Source of the DNA: Azospirillum cavernae | GTDB taxonomy: Bacteria > Pseudomonadota > Alphaproteobacteria > Azospirillales > Azospirillaceae | Direction: 5' to 3' | Length of the DNA: 64,000 nt | Assembly: GCF_003590795.1 (NCBI RefSeq) | Contig: NZ_QYUL01000003.1 | Coordinates: forward strand, 62,001-126,000 | Part shown: piece by piece, positions 55,533 to 63,473 of the stretch | Layout of the letters: every line of letters begins with the position of its first letter | Numbering within the stretch: the first letter of the stretch is position 1 | The notes under the pieces: generated by a model | Seen by the model: the letters and a program-made list of their open reading frames with translations, nothing else | Told to the model about the DNA's origin: nothing | Database searches by the model: none | Program-made: the position numbers and the translations under genes

Positions 55533-56012
55533 TCACCGCGCGGTCGGGCGCAGCGGCAGGGCGGTTTCGTATTTGATTTCCTTCAGGGCGAAGTTGGAGC
55601 GGATGCGGACCTGAAAGGGCAGATGAAAGACGAACTCCTCCAAAAAGCGGTTGTAATCGGCGATTTCGCCGACGGCGACGCGCAGCAAATAATCGGCGTC
55701 GCCCGACACCGCGTAGCATTCCAACACTTCGGCCCGCTTGCGCACCGCCTCGATGAAGATGGCGGCGGTTTCGGCGGAATGGCGTTCCAGCGTGACATGG
55801 GCGAAGACGCACTCGCCGACCGACGCGGCTTTCGGATCGACCAGAGCGGTGTAACGGCGGATGACTCCAGTGTCCTCCAACGAGCGCAGGCGACGCCAGC
55901 AGGACGACGCCGACAGGGCCACGCGGTCGGCCAGCTCCTGCACCGTCAGGCGGGAATCCTCCTGCAAGGCGTTGAGGATTTTGACGTCGATCTCCGAAAG
56001 GGCGGATGCCAT
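55533..56012 (-). CDS. Lrp/AsnC family transcriptional regulator
   Basis: A 159-residue regulator. The HTH LTVQELADRVALSASSCWRRLRSLEDTGVIRRY is at residues 17-50, followed by the RAM effector domain (VFAHVTLERHSAETAAIFIEAVRKR, VSGDADYLLRVAVGEIADYNRFL). It is divergent from hpd. An inverted repeat in between (56020-56051) is a likely site, so tyrosine or another amino acid may be the signal. The next gene on its strand, the TPR protein, begins 55 bases downstream and is probably unrelated. Confidence 0.95.
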   Translation of the reverse strand: MASALSEIDVKILNALQEDSRLTVQELADRVALSASSCWRRLRSLEDTGVIRRYTALVDPKAASVGECVFAHVTLERHSAETAAIFIEAVRKRAEVLECYAVSGDADYLLRVAVGEIADYNRFLEEFVFHLPFQVRIRSNFALKEIKYETALPLRPTAR

Positions 56013-56019
56013 CGGGTGA

Positions 56020-56051
56020 ATTTTCCGTGTCTGGCGGATTGATCGGAAAAT
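56020..56051. promoter_or_regulatory. Inverted repeat between lrp-like gene and hpd
   Basis: ATTTTCCG (56020-56027) and CGGAAAAT (56044-56051) are perfect inverted repeats with 16 bases between. Next outward bases extend the match to 9 of 10. It sits 8 bases upstream of the regulator's ATG and upstream of TTGACA (56084-56089), the probable -35 of hpd. This suits autorepression plus control of hpd by the Lrp-type protein. Confidence 0.55.
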
Positions 56052-56178
56052 CCTACCAAAGATCCCGGATTCCGGCGAGTGGATTGACAGCTCTTTTCAC
56101 CAACAATCCGGCATGCTGAGGACATGACGCGCCGCCCCTTCGCGGCGGCCCAGCAACCGACATCCCGGAGACGCGACC

Positions 56179-57252
56179 ATGGCCGATTTGTGGGAAAACC
56201 CGATGCAGACCGACGGGTTCGAGTTCATTGAATTCACCGCGCCGGACACCCAGGCGTTGGGCCGCCTGTTTGAACAGATGGGCTTCACCGCCATCGCCCG
56301 CCATCGGTCGAAAAACGTCATCCTGTACCGCCAGGGCGACGTCAATTTCATCATCAACGCCGAACAGACCGGCTTTCCGCGCAACTTCGCCGCGCTGCAC
56401 GGCCCCAGCATCTGCGCCATCGCCCTTCGCGTCGGCGACGCGGCGGCGGCCTACCGCCGGGCGGTCGATCTGGGGGCGTGGGGCATCGAGACGCGCGCCG
56501 GGGCGATGGAGTTGAACATCCCGGCGATCAAGGGCATCGGCGATTCGTTGATCTATCTGGTGGACCGTTATGGCGCGCGCGGCGACATCTACGAGGTTGA
56601 TTTCGTGCCGTTCCCCGGAGTCGATCAACGCCCGGTCGGGGCCGGTCTGACCTACATCGACCATCTCACCCACAACGTCCACACCGGGCGGATGGAGGAG
56701 TGGGGCGATTTCTACACCCGCCTGTTCGGCTTCCGCGAGGTTCGTTACTTCGACATCGAAGGCAAGCTGACCGGCTTGCGGTCGAAGGCGATGACCAGCC
56801 CTTGCGGCAAGATCCGCATTCCGATCAATGAATCCTCCGACAACAAATCGCAGATCGTCGAGTATCTGCGCGATTACAACGGCGAGGGCATCCAGCATGT
56901 CGCGCTGGGCACGGAGGACATCATCCACACGGTGGAGTTCCTGCGCGGCTTCGGCACGCCGTTCCAGGACACGCTGGACGCCTATTACGATCAAGTGGAC
57001 GCGCGGGTTCCCGGCCATGGCCAGGATTTGGAGCGGCTGCGCCAGAACCGCATCCTGATCGACGGCGCGCCGACGCAGGGCCAGGGCCTGCTGTTGCAGA
57101 TCTTCACCCAGACCGTCATCGGCCCGATCTTCTTCGAGTTCATCCAGCGCAAGGGCAACGAGGGCTTTGGCGAGGGCAACTTCAAGGCCCTGTTCGAATC
57201 CATCGAACTCGACCAGATCCGCCGGGGCGTTCTGAAGGACGAGGCGGCCTGA
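56179..57252 (+). CDS. hppD: 4-Hydroxyphenylpyruvate dioxygenase
   Basis: Fe(II) dioxygenase of 357 residues that converts 4-hydroxyphenylpyruvate to homogentisate in tyrosine breakdown. It has two VOC-type halves. The iron ligands are visible as His in LTYIDHLTHNV, His in EGIQHVALGTEDI, and Glu in GPIFFEFIQRKGNEGFGEGNFKALFESIE, the typical C-terminal signature. ATG 56179 begins MADLWENPMQTDGFEFIEFT. No homogentisate pathway genes follow within the window. It is divergent from an Lrp-type regulator. Confidence 0.97.
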   Translation: MADLWENPMQTDGFEFIEFTAPDTQALGRLFEQMGFTAIARHRSKNVILYRQGDVNFIINAEQTGFPRNFAALHGPSICAIALRVGDAAAAYRRAVDLGAWGIETRAGAMELNIPAIKGIGDSLIYLVDRYGARGDIYEVDFVPFPGVDQRPVGAGLTYIDHLTHNVHTGRMEEWGDFYTRLFGFREVRYFDIEGKLTGLRSKAMTSPCGKIRIPINESSDNKSQIVEYLRDYNGEGIQHVALGTEDIIHTVEFLRGFGTPFQDTLDAYYDQVDARVPGHGQDLERLRQNRILIDGAPTQGQGLLLQIFTQTVIGPIFFEFIQRKGNEGFGEGNFKALFESIELDQIRRGVLKDEAA

Positions 57253-57287
57253 TTCGTTTGTAGGATCGCGCTTGTTTCGCGCGCCTG

Positions 57288-57395
57288 TCCCCCTCCCTAA
57301 CCCTCCCCCGCTTCGCGGGAGAGGGAACTCCGCCGCACGCCGACAAGGGGCCAGGCTCCCTCTCCCGCAACGCGGGGGAGGGCCGGGGAGGGGGC
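57288..57395. repeat. Palindromic intergenic repeat, copy C
   Basis: Same design as copies A and B: CCCTCCCCCGC-ttc-GCGGGAGAGGG, a 35-base unique middle, then CCCTCTCCCGC-aac-GCGGGGGAGGG, with outer CCCCCTCCC and GGGAGGGGG ends. The second hairpin is the reverse complement of the first except for the loop. It lies between the convergent 3' ends of hppD and tenA and may serve as a two-way terminator. Confidence 0.85.
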
Positions 57396-57438
57396 AAGCC
57401 ATCGCCAGAGCTTTGCAAGTCTGGGTTCCGTCAGTTTC

Positions 57439-58134
57439 TCAATCCGCCAACGTCAGGCCCATGTCCCAGAAGTCGGCCTCCAGGCGGCTGGCTTGTTGGA
57501 AGATGGTCAGCAGGCGGGGGTAGCGCGACGCGGTCAGGCTGTCGGCGGCGAGCCGGTCCAGGTTTTGCCGTGCGGCGGTCGCCACCGCCTGATAGGCGTC
57601 GCTGGAATATTCCGCGATCCACACCCGGTAGGGGTTGCTCGCCGCCTGCGCGTCCGCGCGGGCGGCGAGCGTTTTTCCGATTTCTGCGTAGCCGATGACG
57701 CAGGGGGCCAGCGCGACGTGCAGGTCGAGCAGATCGCCCCGCAGCCCGGTTTCCAGCACATACCGGGTGTAGGCCATGGTCGCCTTGGCTTCCGGCGCGC
57801 GCTCCAACTCCTCCGGCGCGACGCCCCAACCGGCGCACAGCCCGACATGGAGATCCATCTCCACGTCCAGGATCGCCTTCAACCCGGTCAGCGCCGCCCG
57901 CATCTCGGCCAGATTGCGGCCCTTGTAGATGGCCAGGGCGTAGGCGCGGGCGAAATGGGTCAGGAACAGGTAATCCTGCACCAGATAATGACGAAAGGCC
58001 GCCTCGGGCAGGCTGCCGTCGCCCATGCCGCGCACAAAGGGGTGATCGACGTAGCGCGCCCACTCCGCCGCCCCGTCGCGCGCCAAACGGTCGAACAGAT
58101 CCGGGCTGTGGTCGGCGTGGGGGCTGGTCGGCAT
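57439..58134 (-). CDS. tenA: TenA family aminopyrimidine aminohydrolase/thiaminase-like protein
   Basis: A 231-residue helical protein of the TenA family, which salvages thiamine pyrimidine breakdown products. The opening DLFDRLARDGAAEWARYVDHPFVRGMGDGSL, the segment AFRHYLVQDYLFLTHFARAYALAIYK and HVALAPCVIGYAEIGKTL are family hallmarks. The usual TenA catalytic Cys near residue 135 (E. coli/Bacillus type) is not obvious, so it may be the TenA_E-like subgroup. ATG 58134 has AAGGA upstream; a longer form to 58173 is possible. No thi box riboswitch is seen upstream. Confidence 0.9.
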   Translation of the reverse strand: MPTSPHADHSPDLFDRLARDGAAEWARYVDHPFVRGMGDGSLPEAAFRHYLVQDYLFLTHFARAYALAIYKGRNLAEMRAALTGLKAILDVEMDLHVGLCAGWGVAPEELERAPEAKATMAYTRYVLETGLRGDLLDLHVALAPCVIGYAEIGKTLAARADAQAASNPYRVWIAEYSSDAYQAVATAARQNLDRLAADSLTASRYPRLLTIFQQASRLEADFWDMGLTLAD

Positions 58135-58209
58135 CGGTCGCGTTCCTTGGCGGCGGTCATTCTTGCGGACCACACTGTACCCAGCCGCCGCGCTCTGTCA
58201 GCCGATTAG

Positions 58210-58225
58210 TTTGACGGCCATCAAA
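58210..58225. promoter_or_regulatory. Imperfect palindrome in tenA/ABC divergent spacer
   Basis: TTTGACGGCCATCAAA is a 16-bp palindrome with one mismatched pair, in the 238-base gap between tenA and the divergent ABC operon. It is placed as an operator would be. Nothing else gene-like is seen in 58135-58372, and short ORFs there look random. Confidence 0.35.
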
Positions 58226-58372
58226 GCAAGTTTCCGTGAATCCCTATTCTTCCCGACGGTCCCGCCGGTTAGTGAGGATTGACGCCGTTCCAAGCCACGC
58301 GCCAAAGCGCAAGCATCGTACAAAAATGGCCGTCGAACGGGCGTCATGGGAGCATTCACGGGGAGTTTCACG

Positions 58373-59467
58373 ATGGAAAAGAACAGCAGCCTTGGCGGTT
58401 TGCGGGTCAGCCGCCGCAGCGTTCTGGCGGGCGGCGCGGCGGTCGCCGGGTTGATGGCGGCGCCCAGCGTGTTGCGCGCGGCGGAAACGCTGAAGGTCGG
58501 CGTCTATGGCGGCTATTTCAAAGACAGCTTTGACAAGCACATCTTCCCGGACTTCACCAAGGCGACCGGCATCGCCGTGGAATCGGTCGCCGAGCCGACC
58601 GGCGACGCGTGGCTCGTCCAGTTGGAGCAGGCCGCCCGCGCCAACCAGGCCCCCGCCGACGTGTCGATGATCGCCCAGGTCGGCATGTTGAAGGGCATCA
58701 ACGCCAAGCTGTGGACGGCGCTGGATCTCGCCAAGCTGCCCAACGCGGCGGCGGTGCTGCCGCATCTGCTCAACAAATACCCCGACGGCAAGGTGGCGGG
58801 CGTCGGCGCGGTGTCGTGGTACATCACGCTGGTCTCCAACACCAAGGCGATCCCCGAGGCTCCGACCTCCTGGGCGGCGCTGTGGGACGAGAAGCGCAAG
58901 GACCAGCTTGGCCTGATGGCGCTGGTGTCGAACTCCTTCCTGCTGGAAGTGACGGCGGCGACCTTCTTTGGCGGCACCAAGCATCTGGACACCGAAGCCG
59001 GGCAGCTCGACTGCTTCAAAAAGCTGAGCGAACTGCGCAAGAACGTGAAGCTGTGGTATCGCGACGAGGCGCAGTTCGAGGCCGCGTTGAAGGCGGGCGA
59101 GGTGCCGATGGGCGAATATTACCACGACGTCACCGGGCTGGCGGTGGCCGACGGCCATCCGGTGCGCTCGACCTTCCCGAAAGAGGGTGGAATCACCGAT
59201 TCCGGAAGCTGGGCGGTCAGCCGCGCGTCGAAGAAGTCCGAACAGGCGCATGTCTTCATCAACTACATGTGCCAGCCGTCAATCCAGGCGTTGCTGTCGC
59301 GCAAGGTCGGCACCGCGCCCACCATCGACCGCAAGAAAACCGATCTGACCGACGCCGAGTTCGCCGGGGTGTCCAGCGACATCGCGCCGATCATCCCGCG
59401 CTATGATTTGTATCTGAGCAAGGCCGACTGGCTGAACCAGAAATGGACGGAATTGATCGTCGGGTAA
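58373..59467 (+). CDS. ABC transporter binding protein, polyamine/PotD-like (Tat signal)
   Basis: A 364-residue extracellular solute-binding protein (family 1/PotD type). The N-terminus has a twin-arginine signal, VSRRSVLAGGAAVAGLMAAPSVLRA, suggesting export after folding. The mature region starts ETLKVGVYGGYFKDSFDKHIFPDFTKATG; MIAQVGMLKGINAKLWTALDLAKLPN and GVGAVSWYITLVSNTKAIPEAPTSWAALWD follow the PotD order. ATG 58373 has GGGGAG 7 bases upstream. It is the first gene of an operon with an ATPase and two permeases and precedes a guanidino-hydrolase gene, so a cationic guanidino or polyamine substrate is likely. Confidence 0.92.
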   Translation: MEKNSSLGGLRVSRRSVLAGGAAVAGLMAAPSVLRAAETLKVGVYGGYFKDSFDKHIFPDFTKATGIAVESVAEPTGDAWLVQLEQAARANQAPADVSMIAQVGMLKGINAKLWTALDLAKLPNAAAVLPHLLNKYPDGKVAGVGAVSWYITLVSNTKAIPEAPTSWAALWDEKRKDQLGLMALVSNSFLLEVTAATFFGGTKHLDTEAGQLDCFKKLSELRKNVKLWYRDEAQFEAALKAGEVPMGEYYHDVTGLAVADGHPVRSTFPKEGGITDSGSWAVSRASKKSEQAHVFINYMCQPSIQALLSRKVGTAPTIDRKKTDLTDAEFAGVSSDIAPIIPRYDLYLSKADWLNQKWTELIVG

Positions 59468-59480
59468 GGGGGGGCCTGTT

Positions 59481-59618
59481 TCTCCCTCTCCCTCTGGGAG
59501 AGGGAAGGGGCCCGCGACGCGGGAAGGGTGAGGGGTTCGTCCAGGATCGGACCATCGGGATTCTCGGAACCCCCTCACCCGGCCCTGCGGGCCACCCTCT
59601 CCCGAGGCGGGAGAGGGA
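59481..59618. repeat. Palindromic intergenic repeat, diverged copy D
   Basis: Facing hairpins CCCTCTCC/GGAGAGGG at the left end and CCCTCTCCCG-agg-CGGGAGAGGG at the right end flank a longer middle with a GGTGAGGGG and a CCCCTCACC pair. It is related to copies A-C but longer and less regular. It fills the gap between the binding-protein gene and the ATPase gene. Confidence 0.7.
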
Positions 59619-59656
59619 AACAATCCGACGTCACCACGCCATTTCGGGAATGCCCC

Positions 59657-60694
59657 ATGTCCGGTCTCGCCCTCGACGGTCTCGTCAAGCGTTACGGTTC
59701 CTTCACCGCCTTGCAGCGCACCGATCTGACCATTCCGCATGGTCAGTTCGTCTGCCTGCTCGGCCCGTCTGGTTGCGGCAAGACCACGCTGTTGCGCATG
59801 GTCGCCGGGCTGGACAGCCCGACCGAGGGGCGCATCCGTCTCGACGGAACCGACATCACCCACAAACCGGCTCACCAGCGCAATTTTGGCATGGTGTTCC
59901 AATCGCTGGCGCTGTTTCCCCATCTGACGGTGGGCGAGAACATCGCCTACCCCCTGCGCATCCGGGGCGTGTCCAAGGCCGACCAGGGGCGCGAGGTGGA
60001 ACGGTTGCTGGCGCTGGTCCGGCTGCCCGGCGTCGCCGACCGCGCCGTGTCGCAATTGTCGGGCGGCCAGCGCCAGCGCATCGCCATAGCCCGCGCGCTG
60101 GCCCTGTCGCCCAAACTGTTCCTGCTCGACGAGCCGCTCTCGGCGCTGGACGCCAAGCTGCGCGAGGCGATGCAGATCGAATTGAAGCTGCTGCAAGAGC
60201 GGCTGGGCATCACCACCATCGTCGTCACCCACGACCAGCGCGAGGCGATGACCATGGCCGATCTGGTCGTGGTGATGTCGCAGGGCCGCGTCCGTCAGGC
60301 GGCCTCGCCCATCGAGGTCTACCGCCGCCCCGCCGACAGCTTCGTCGCCGATTTCATCGGCATGACCAACCTGCTGCGCGGCCATGTCTCCGGCGGGGCG
60401 CTGGCGGTGGAGGGCGGGGCGCTGGCGTTGCCCGGCCTGCCGCCAAGCGGCGAGGCGACGATTTCCGTCCGGCCCGAGGAGCTGCGCGTCCACCGCGACG
60501 CCGCCGGGCCGAACCGGCTGCCCGGCACCGTCTCCTTCGTCCGCGATCTCGGCTCGCACGTCGAGTTGCGGATCGACGTGGCCGGGCGCGAGATGATCGC
60601 CGTCGCCACCCCGCAGGACCGACCGGACGTCGAGCCGGGCCAGTTGGTCGGGGTGGAACTGCCGCCCGCCTCCTGCGTGGTGCTGGAATCATGA
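59657..60694 (+). CDS. Polyamine-type ABC transporter ATPase (PotA-like)
   Basis: A 345-residue ATPase: Walker [11 protein letters not shown] near residue 38, signature [15 protein letters not shown], Walker [18 protein letters not shown]-terminal TOBE domain ([28 protein letters not shown]) is typical of importers for polyamines, iron or putrescine. ATG 59657 ([14 protein letters not shown]) follows GGGAA. Its stop overlaps the next ATG (ATGATG), so translation with the permease is coupled. Confidence 0.95.
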   Translation: MSGLALDGLVKRYGSFTALQRTDLTIPHGQFVCLLGPSGCGKTTLLRMVAGLDSPTEGRIRLDGTDITHKPAHQRNFGMVFQSLALFPHLTVGENIAYPLRIRGVSKADQGREVERLLALVRLPGVADRAVSQLSGGQRQRIAIARALALSPKLFLLDEPLSALDAKLREAMQIELKLLQERLGITTIVVTHDQREAMTMADLVVVMSQGRVRQAASPIEVYRRPADSFVADFIGMTNLLRGHVSGGALAVEGGALALPGLPPSGEATISVRPEELRVHRDAAGPNRLPGTVSFVRDLGSHVELRIDVAGREMIAVATPQDRPDVEPGQLVGVELPPASCVVLES

Positions 60695-61545
60695 TGCGGC
60701 AACCGCCCCGGCGGGCCGCCGATTACGGCCCCATCGCCTTTCCCGCCGTGATGCTGCTGCTGTTCTTCGCCGTGCCGTTCGGGCTGATGATCGCGGTGTC
60801 CTTCTTTCAGCGGATCGAGGGCGGTTTTTACGAACCGGCCTTCGTCTGGTCGAACTACGCGCGTTTTCTGTCGGTCTTTTTCGGACGGGTGCTCAGCTTT
60901 TCCATGATGCTGGCGGCGGGCGTCGCCGTTGTGTCGGTGGCGCTGGCCTTTCCCTTCACCTATCTGTTGACCCGGCTGCGGCGGCGGACCCAAGTGCTGT
61001 GGCTGGTCTTTCTGCTGTCGGTGCTGTCGCTGTCGGAGGTCATCATCGGCTTCGCCTGGGCGACGCTGCTGTCGGCCAACGCCGGGATCAGCAATCTGCT
61101 GGTGATGGTCGGGCTGCTGGACGCCCCAACCTCGCTGTCGCCCAGCCTGGGGGCGGTGTTGACCGGCATCGTTTACCAAGCCTTTCCCTACACGGTGCTG
61201 GTGCTGTATCCGGCGCTCTCCCGGCTTGACCCGACCTTGACGGAGGCGGCGCGCACCTTGGGGGCCTCCCCGCTCAACAGCTTTTTCACCGTGGTGGTTC
61301 CGGCCCTGCGCAACACCATCGTCGCCACCCTCATCATGGTCTTCGTCTTCGCGCTGGGCTGCTATCTGCTGCCGCAATTGCTGGGCCGTCCGCAGCATTG
61401 GACGCTGTCGGTGCTCATCACCGATCAGGCGCTGTTTCAGGCGAACATGCCCTTCGCCGCCGCGATGGCGGTGTTTCTGGTGCTGGTCAGCCTGGGGCTG
61501 GTCGGTCTGTCGCTGCTGGTCGGCAAGAAGGAGAACGCGGCATGA
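60691..61545 (+). CDS. ABC transporter permease 1 (PotB-like)
   Basis: A 284-residue permease with six predicted helices (FPAVMLLLFFAVPFGLMIAVSFF, VLWLVFLLSVLSLSEVIIGFAW and others). The coupling loop is TEAARTLGASPLNSFFTVVVPALRNTIVATLIMVFVFALGCYLLPQLLG, typical of PotB/AfuB types. It starts in the overlap with the ATPase stop and its stop overlaps the next ATG (ATGA). Confidence 0.94.
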   Translation: MMRQPPRRAADYGPIAFPAVMLLLFFAVPFGLMIAVSFFQRIEGGFYEPAFVWSNYARFLSVFFGRVLSFSMMLAAGVAVVSVALAFPFTYLLTRLRRRTQVLWLVFLLSVLSLSEVIIGFAWATLLSANAGISNLLVMVGLLDAPTSLSPSLGAVLTGIVYQAFPYTVLVLYPALSRLDPTLTEAARTLGASPLNSFFTVVVPALRNTIVATLIMVFVFALGCYLLPQLLGRPQHWTLSVLITDQALFQANMPFAAAMAVFLVLVSLGLVGLSLLVGKKENAA

Positions 61546-62342
61546 GCGTCTTTCTCAACCGTCTGTTCCTGTCCGCCGTCGCCCTGTTTCTGGCGCTGCC
61601 GCTGGTCGTGGTGGCCGGGGTCTCGGTCAATGGCAAAAAGGCGCTGACCTTCCCGCCGCAAGGCTTCTCGCTCGGCTGGTACGCCGAGATCTTCACCGAT
61701 CATGGTTGGCGCGACGCGCTGGAGGCCAGCCTGCTGGTGGCCAGCCTGTCGGCGGCGCTGGCGGTGCTGGTCGCCTTTCCGCTGGCCTGGTTCCTGTGGC
61801 GCTTCCACGCGCCGTGGGCCAAGGTGATCCACGCGCTGGGGCTGATGCCGTTTGTCCTGCCGCCGGTCATCACCGCGCTTGGCTTTCTGGGCTTCTGGAC
61901 CTCGACCGGCTTTTACGGGGAGGCGTGGACGGTGGTGGTCAGCCACGGCATTTTCTTCGTCACCCTGCCGCTGGTGACGGTGACGCTGGGCTTTTCCGCC
62001 ATCGACCCGACATTGGTCGAAGCGGCGGCGACCATGGGGGCGGACGACCGCACCGTGCTGCGCACCGTGGTGATCCCGCTGATCCGTCCCTACGTGATCT
62101 CCGGCTTCGCCTTCGCCTTCGTGCTGTCGCTCAACGAATACATCATTACCTACATGACCGTCGGCTTCACGATGGAAACGCTGCCGGTCAAGATCTTCAA
62201 CGCGCTGCGTTACGGCTACACCCCGACCATGGCGGCCATCGCCGTGCTGTTCGTCGCCGTCGCCGCGCTGGTCTTCGGCCTGATCGCCCGCTTTGGCGAC
62301 CTTCCCAAACTGCTTGGCGCGTGGTCCGCCGATGATCGCTGA
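61542..62342 (+). CDS. ABC transporter permease 2 (PotC-like)
   Basis: A 266-residue second permease of the heterodimer, with six helices. The coupling loop is VEAAATMGADDRTVLRTVVIPLIRPYVISGFAFAFVLSLNEYIITYMTVG, PotC type. It is the last transporter gene; a 24-bp palindrome begins over its stop codon. The guanidino-hydrolase gene follows 75 bases downstream. Confidence 0.94.
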   Translation: MSVFLNRLFLSAVALFLALPLVVVAGVSVNGKKALTFPPQGFSLGWYAEIFTDHGWRDALEASLLVASLSAALAVLVAFPLAWFLWRFHAPWAKVIHALGLMPFVLPPVITALGFLGFWTSTGFYGEAWTVVVSHGIFFVTLPLVTVTLGFSAIDPTLVEAAATMGADDRTVLRTVVIPLIRPYVISGFAFAFVLSLNEYIITYMTVGFTMETLPVKIFNALRYGYTPTMAAIAVLFVAVAALVFGLIARFGDLPKLLGAWSADDR

Positions 62343-62377
62343 CCAGCGATCATCAAACCAGGGTCGCTGACCAGCGA
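62331..62377 (+). promoter_or_regulatory. 24-bp perfect palindrome plus a second copy of its core, before the guanidino-hydrolase gene
   Basis: GATGATCGCTG (62331-62341), AC, CAGCGATCATC (62344-62354) is a perfect inverted repeat that covers the permease stop. Its 14-bp core TCGCTGACCAGCGA recurs at 62364-62377, 28 bp on. No T-run follows. It may be a paired operator or an mRNA-protecting hairpin. The gap 62343-62417 holds nothing else. Confidence 0.55.
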
Positions 62378-62417
62378 ATCCCGAACCACGACTGCTGATC
62401 CGAAAGGTTCTCATTCC

Positions 62418-63473
62418 ATGATCGACGCCGCCAAACTGCAACGCCTGCGCGACCGTTACGCCAACGCGTCGGGCGGGGACATTTTCGATCCTGAATTCGC
62501 CCGCGTCGCCGCGCTGCAATTCACCGATGGCGACAAGCGGTCGCTGCCCTACGCGGGCGCGCCGACCCTGCTGGACGCGCCCTATCGCCCCGACGCGGCG
62601 GATTTCGTCGATTTCGCTGGCCTCGACATCGCCTTGATCGGCGCGCCGATGGATTTGGGCGTCACCAACCGGGCGGGCGCCCGGCTTGGCCCGCGCGCGG
62701 TCCGCGCGGTGGAGCGCATCGGCCCCTACGAACACGCCCTGCGCATGGTTCCGGCGGCGGATTGCAAATTGGCCGACATCGGCGACGTGCCGTTCACCAG
62801 CCGCTTCAGCCTGGACCAGTGCCACGCCGACCTGTTCGCCTTCTACAGCCGGATCAAGGACGCGGGCGTCATCCCGCTGACCGTTGGCGGCGATCATTCG
62901 ATCACCGCGTCGATCCTGCGCGCCATCGGGCGCGACCAGCCGGTTGGGCTGGTCCACATCGACGCCCATTGCGACACCAGCGGCGATTACGAAGGGGCGA
63001 AGTTCCATCATGGCGGCCCGTTCCGTCAGGCGGTGCTGGACGGCGTGCTCGACCCCGAACGCACGGTGCAGATCGGCATTCGCGGCAACGCCGAATATCT
63101 GTGGGAATTCTCCTACGACAGCGGCATGACGGTGATCCACGCCGAGGACGTCCAGAAAAAGGGCATCGAGGCCGCCATTGAAACGGCCCGCCGCGTGGTC
63201 GGCGGCGGCCCGGTCTATGTCAGCTTCGACGTGGACGGGCTGGACCCGGCCTTCGCGCCCGGCACCGGCACGCCGGAAATCGGCGGGCTGACGACGCGCG
63301 AGGCGCTGGAACTTCTGCGCGGCCTGATTGGTCTGGACGTGATCGGCGGCGACGTGATGGAGGTCGCCCCGCAATATGACGCGACCAGCAACACCGCCCA
63401 GGCGGGCGCGCAAATGCTGTTTGAGATCCTGTGCCTGTCGGTCGACGCGCTGAAGCGGCGGCGCGCGTCATGA
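62418..63473 (+). CDS. speB: Agmatinase/guanidinobutyrase family ureohydrolase
   Basis: Binuclear manganese ureohydrolase of 351 residues that releases urea from a guanidino compound. The metal ligands are seen in GGDHSITAS, HIDAHCDTSGDYEG and YVSFDVDGLDPAFAPGTGTPEIGG. The N-terminus has the long form typical of agmatinase-like enzymes. Agmatine gives putrescine; the next gene resembles a 2-ketoarginine decarboxylase, so 4-guanidinobutyrate (GbuA activity, giving GABA) is an equally good substrate. I use speB as a family label only. Its stop overlaps the next ATG (ATGA). Confidence 0.9.
   Translation: MIDAAKLQRLRDRYANASGGDIFDPEFARVAALQFTDGDKRSLPYAGAPTLLDAPYRPDAADFVDFAGLDIALIGAPMDLGVTNRAGARLGPRAVRAVERIGPYEHALRMVPAADCKLADIGDVPFTSRFSLDQCHADLFAFYSRIKDAGVIPLTVGGDHSITASILRAIGRDQPVGLVHIDAHCDTSGDYEGAKFHHGGPFRQAVLDGVLDPERTVQIGIRGNAEYLWEFSYDSGMTVIHAEDVQKKGIEAAIETARRVVGGGPVYVSFDVDGLDPAFAPGTGTPEIGGLTTREALELLRGLIGLDVIGGDVMEVAPQYDATSNTAQAGAQMLFEILCLSVDALKRRRAS

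Noticed and set aside
58135-58372. TPP or guanidine riboswitch in the tenA/ABC spacer
   Set aside because: No CUGAGA/thi-box core or guanidine-I ACGR pattern could be found by eye.
59443-60690. Extended start for the first polyamine-type permease
   Set aside because: The extension overlaps the ATPase gene in another frame and is Arg/Pro-rich; ATG 60691 gives the normal length.
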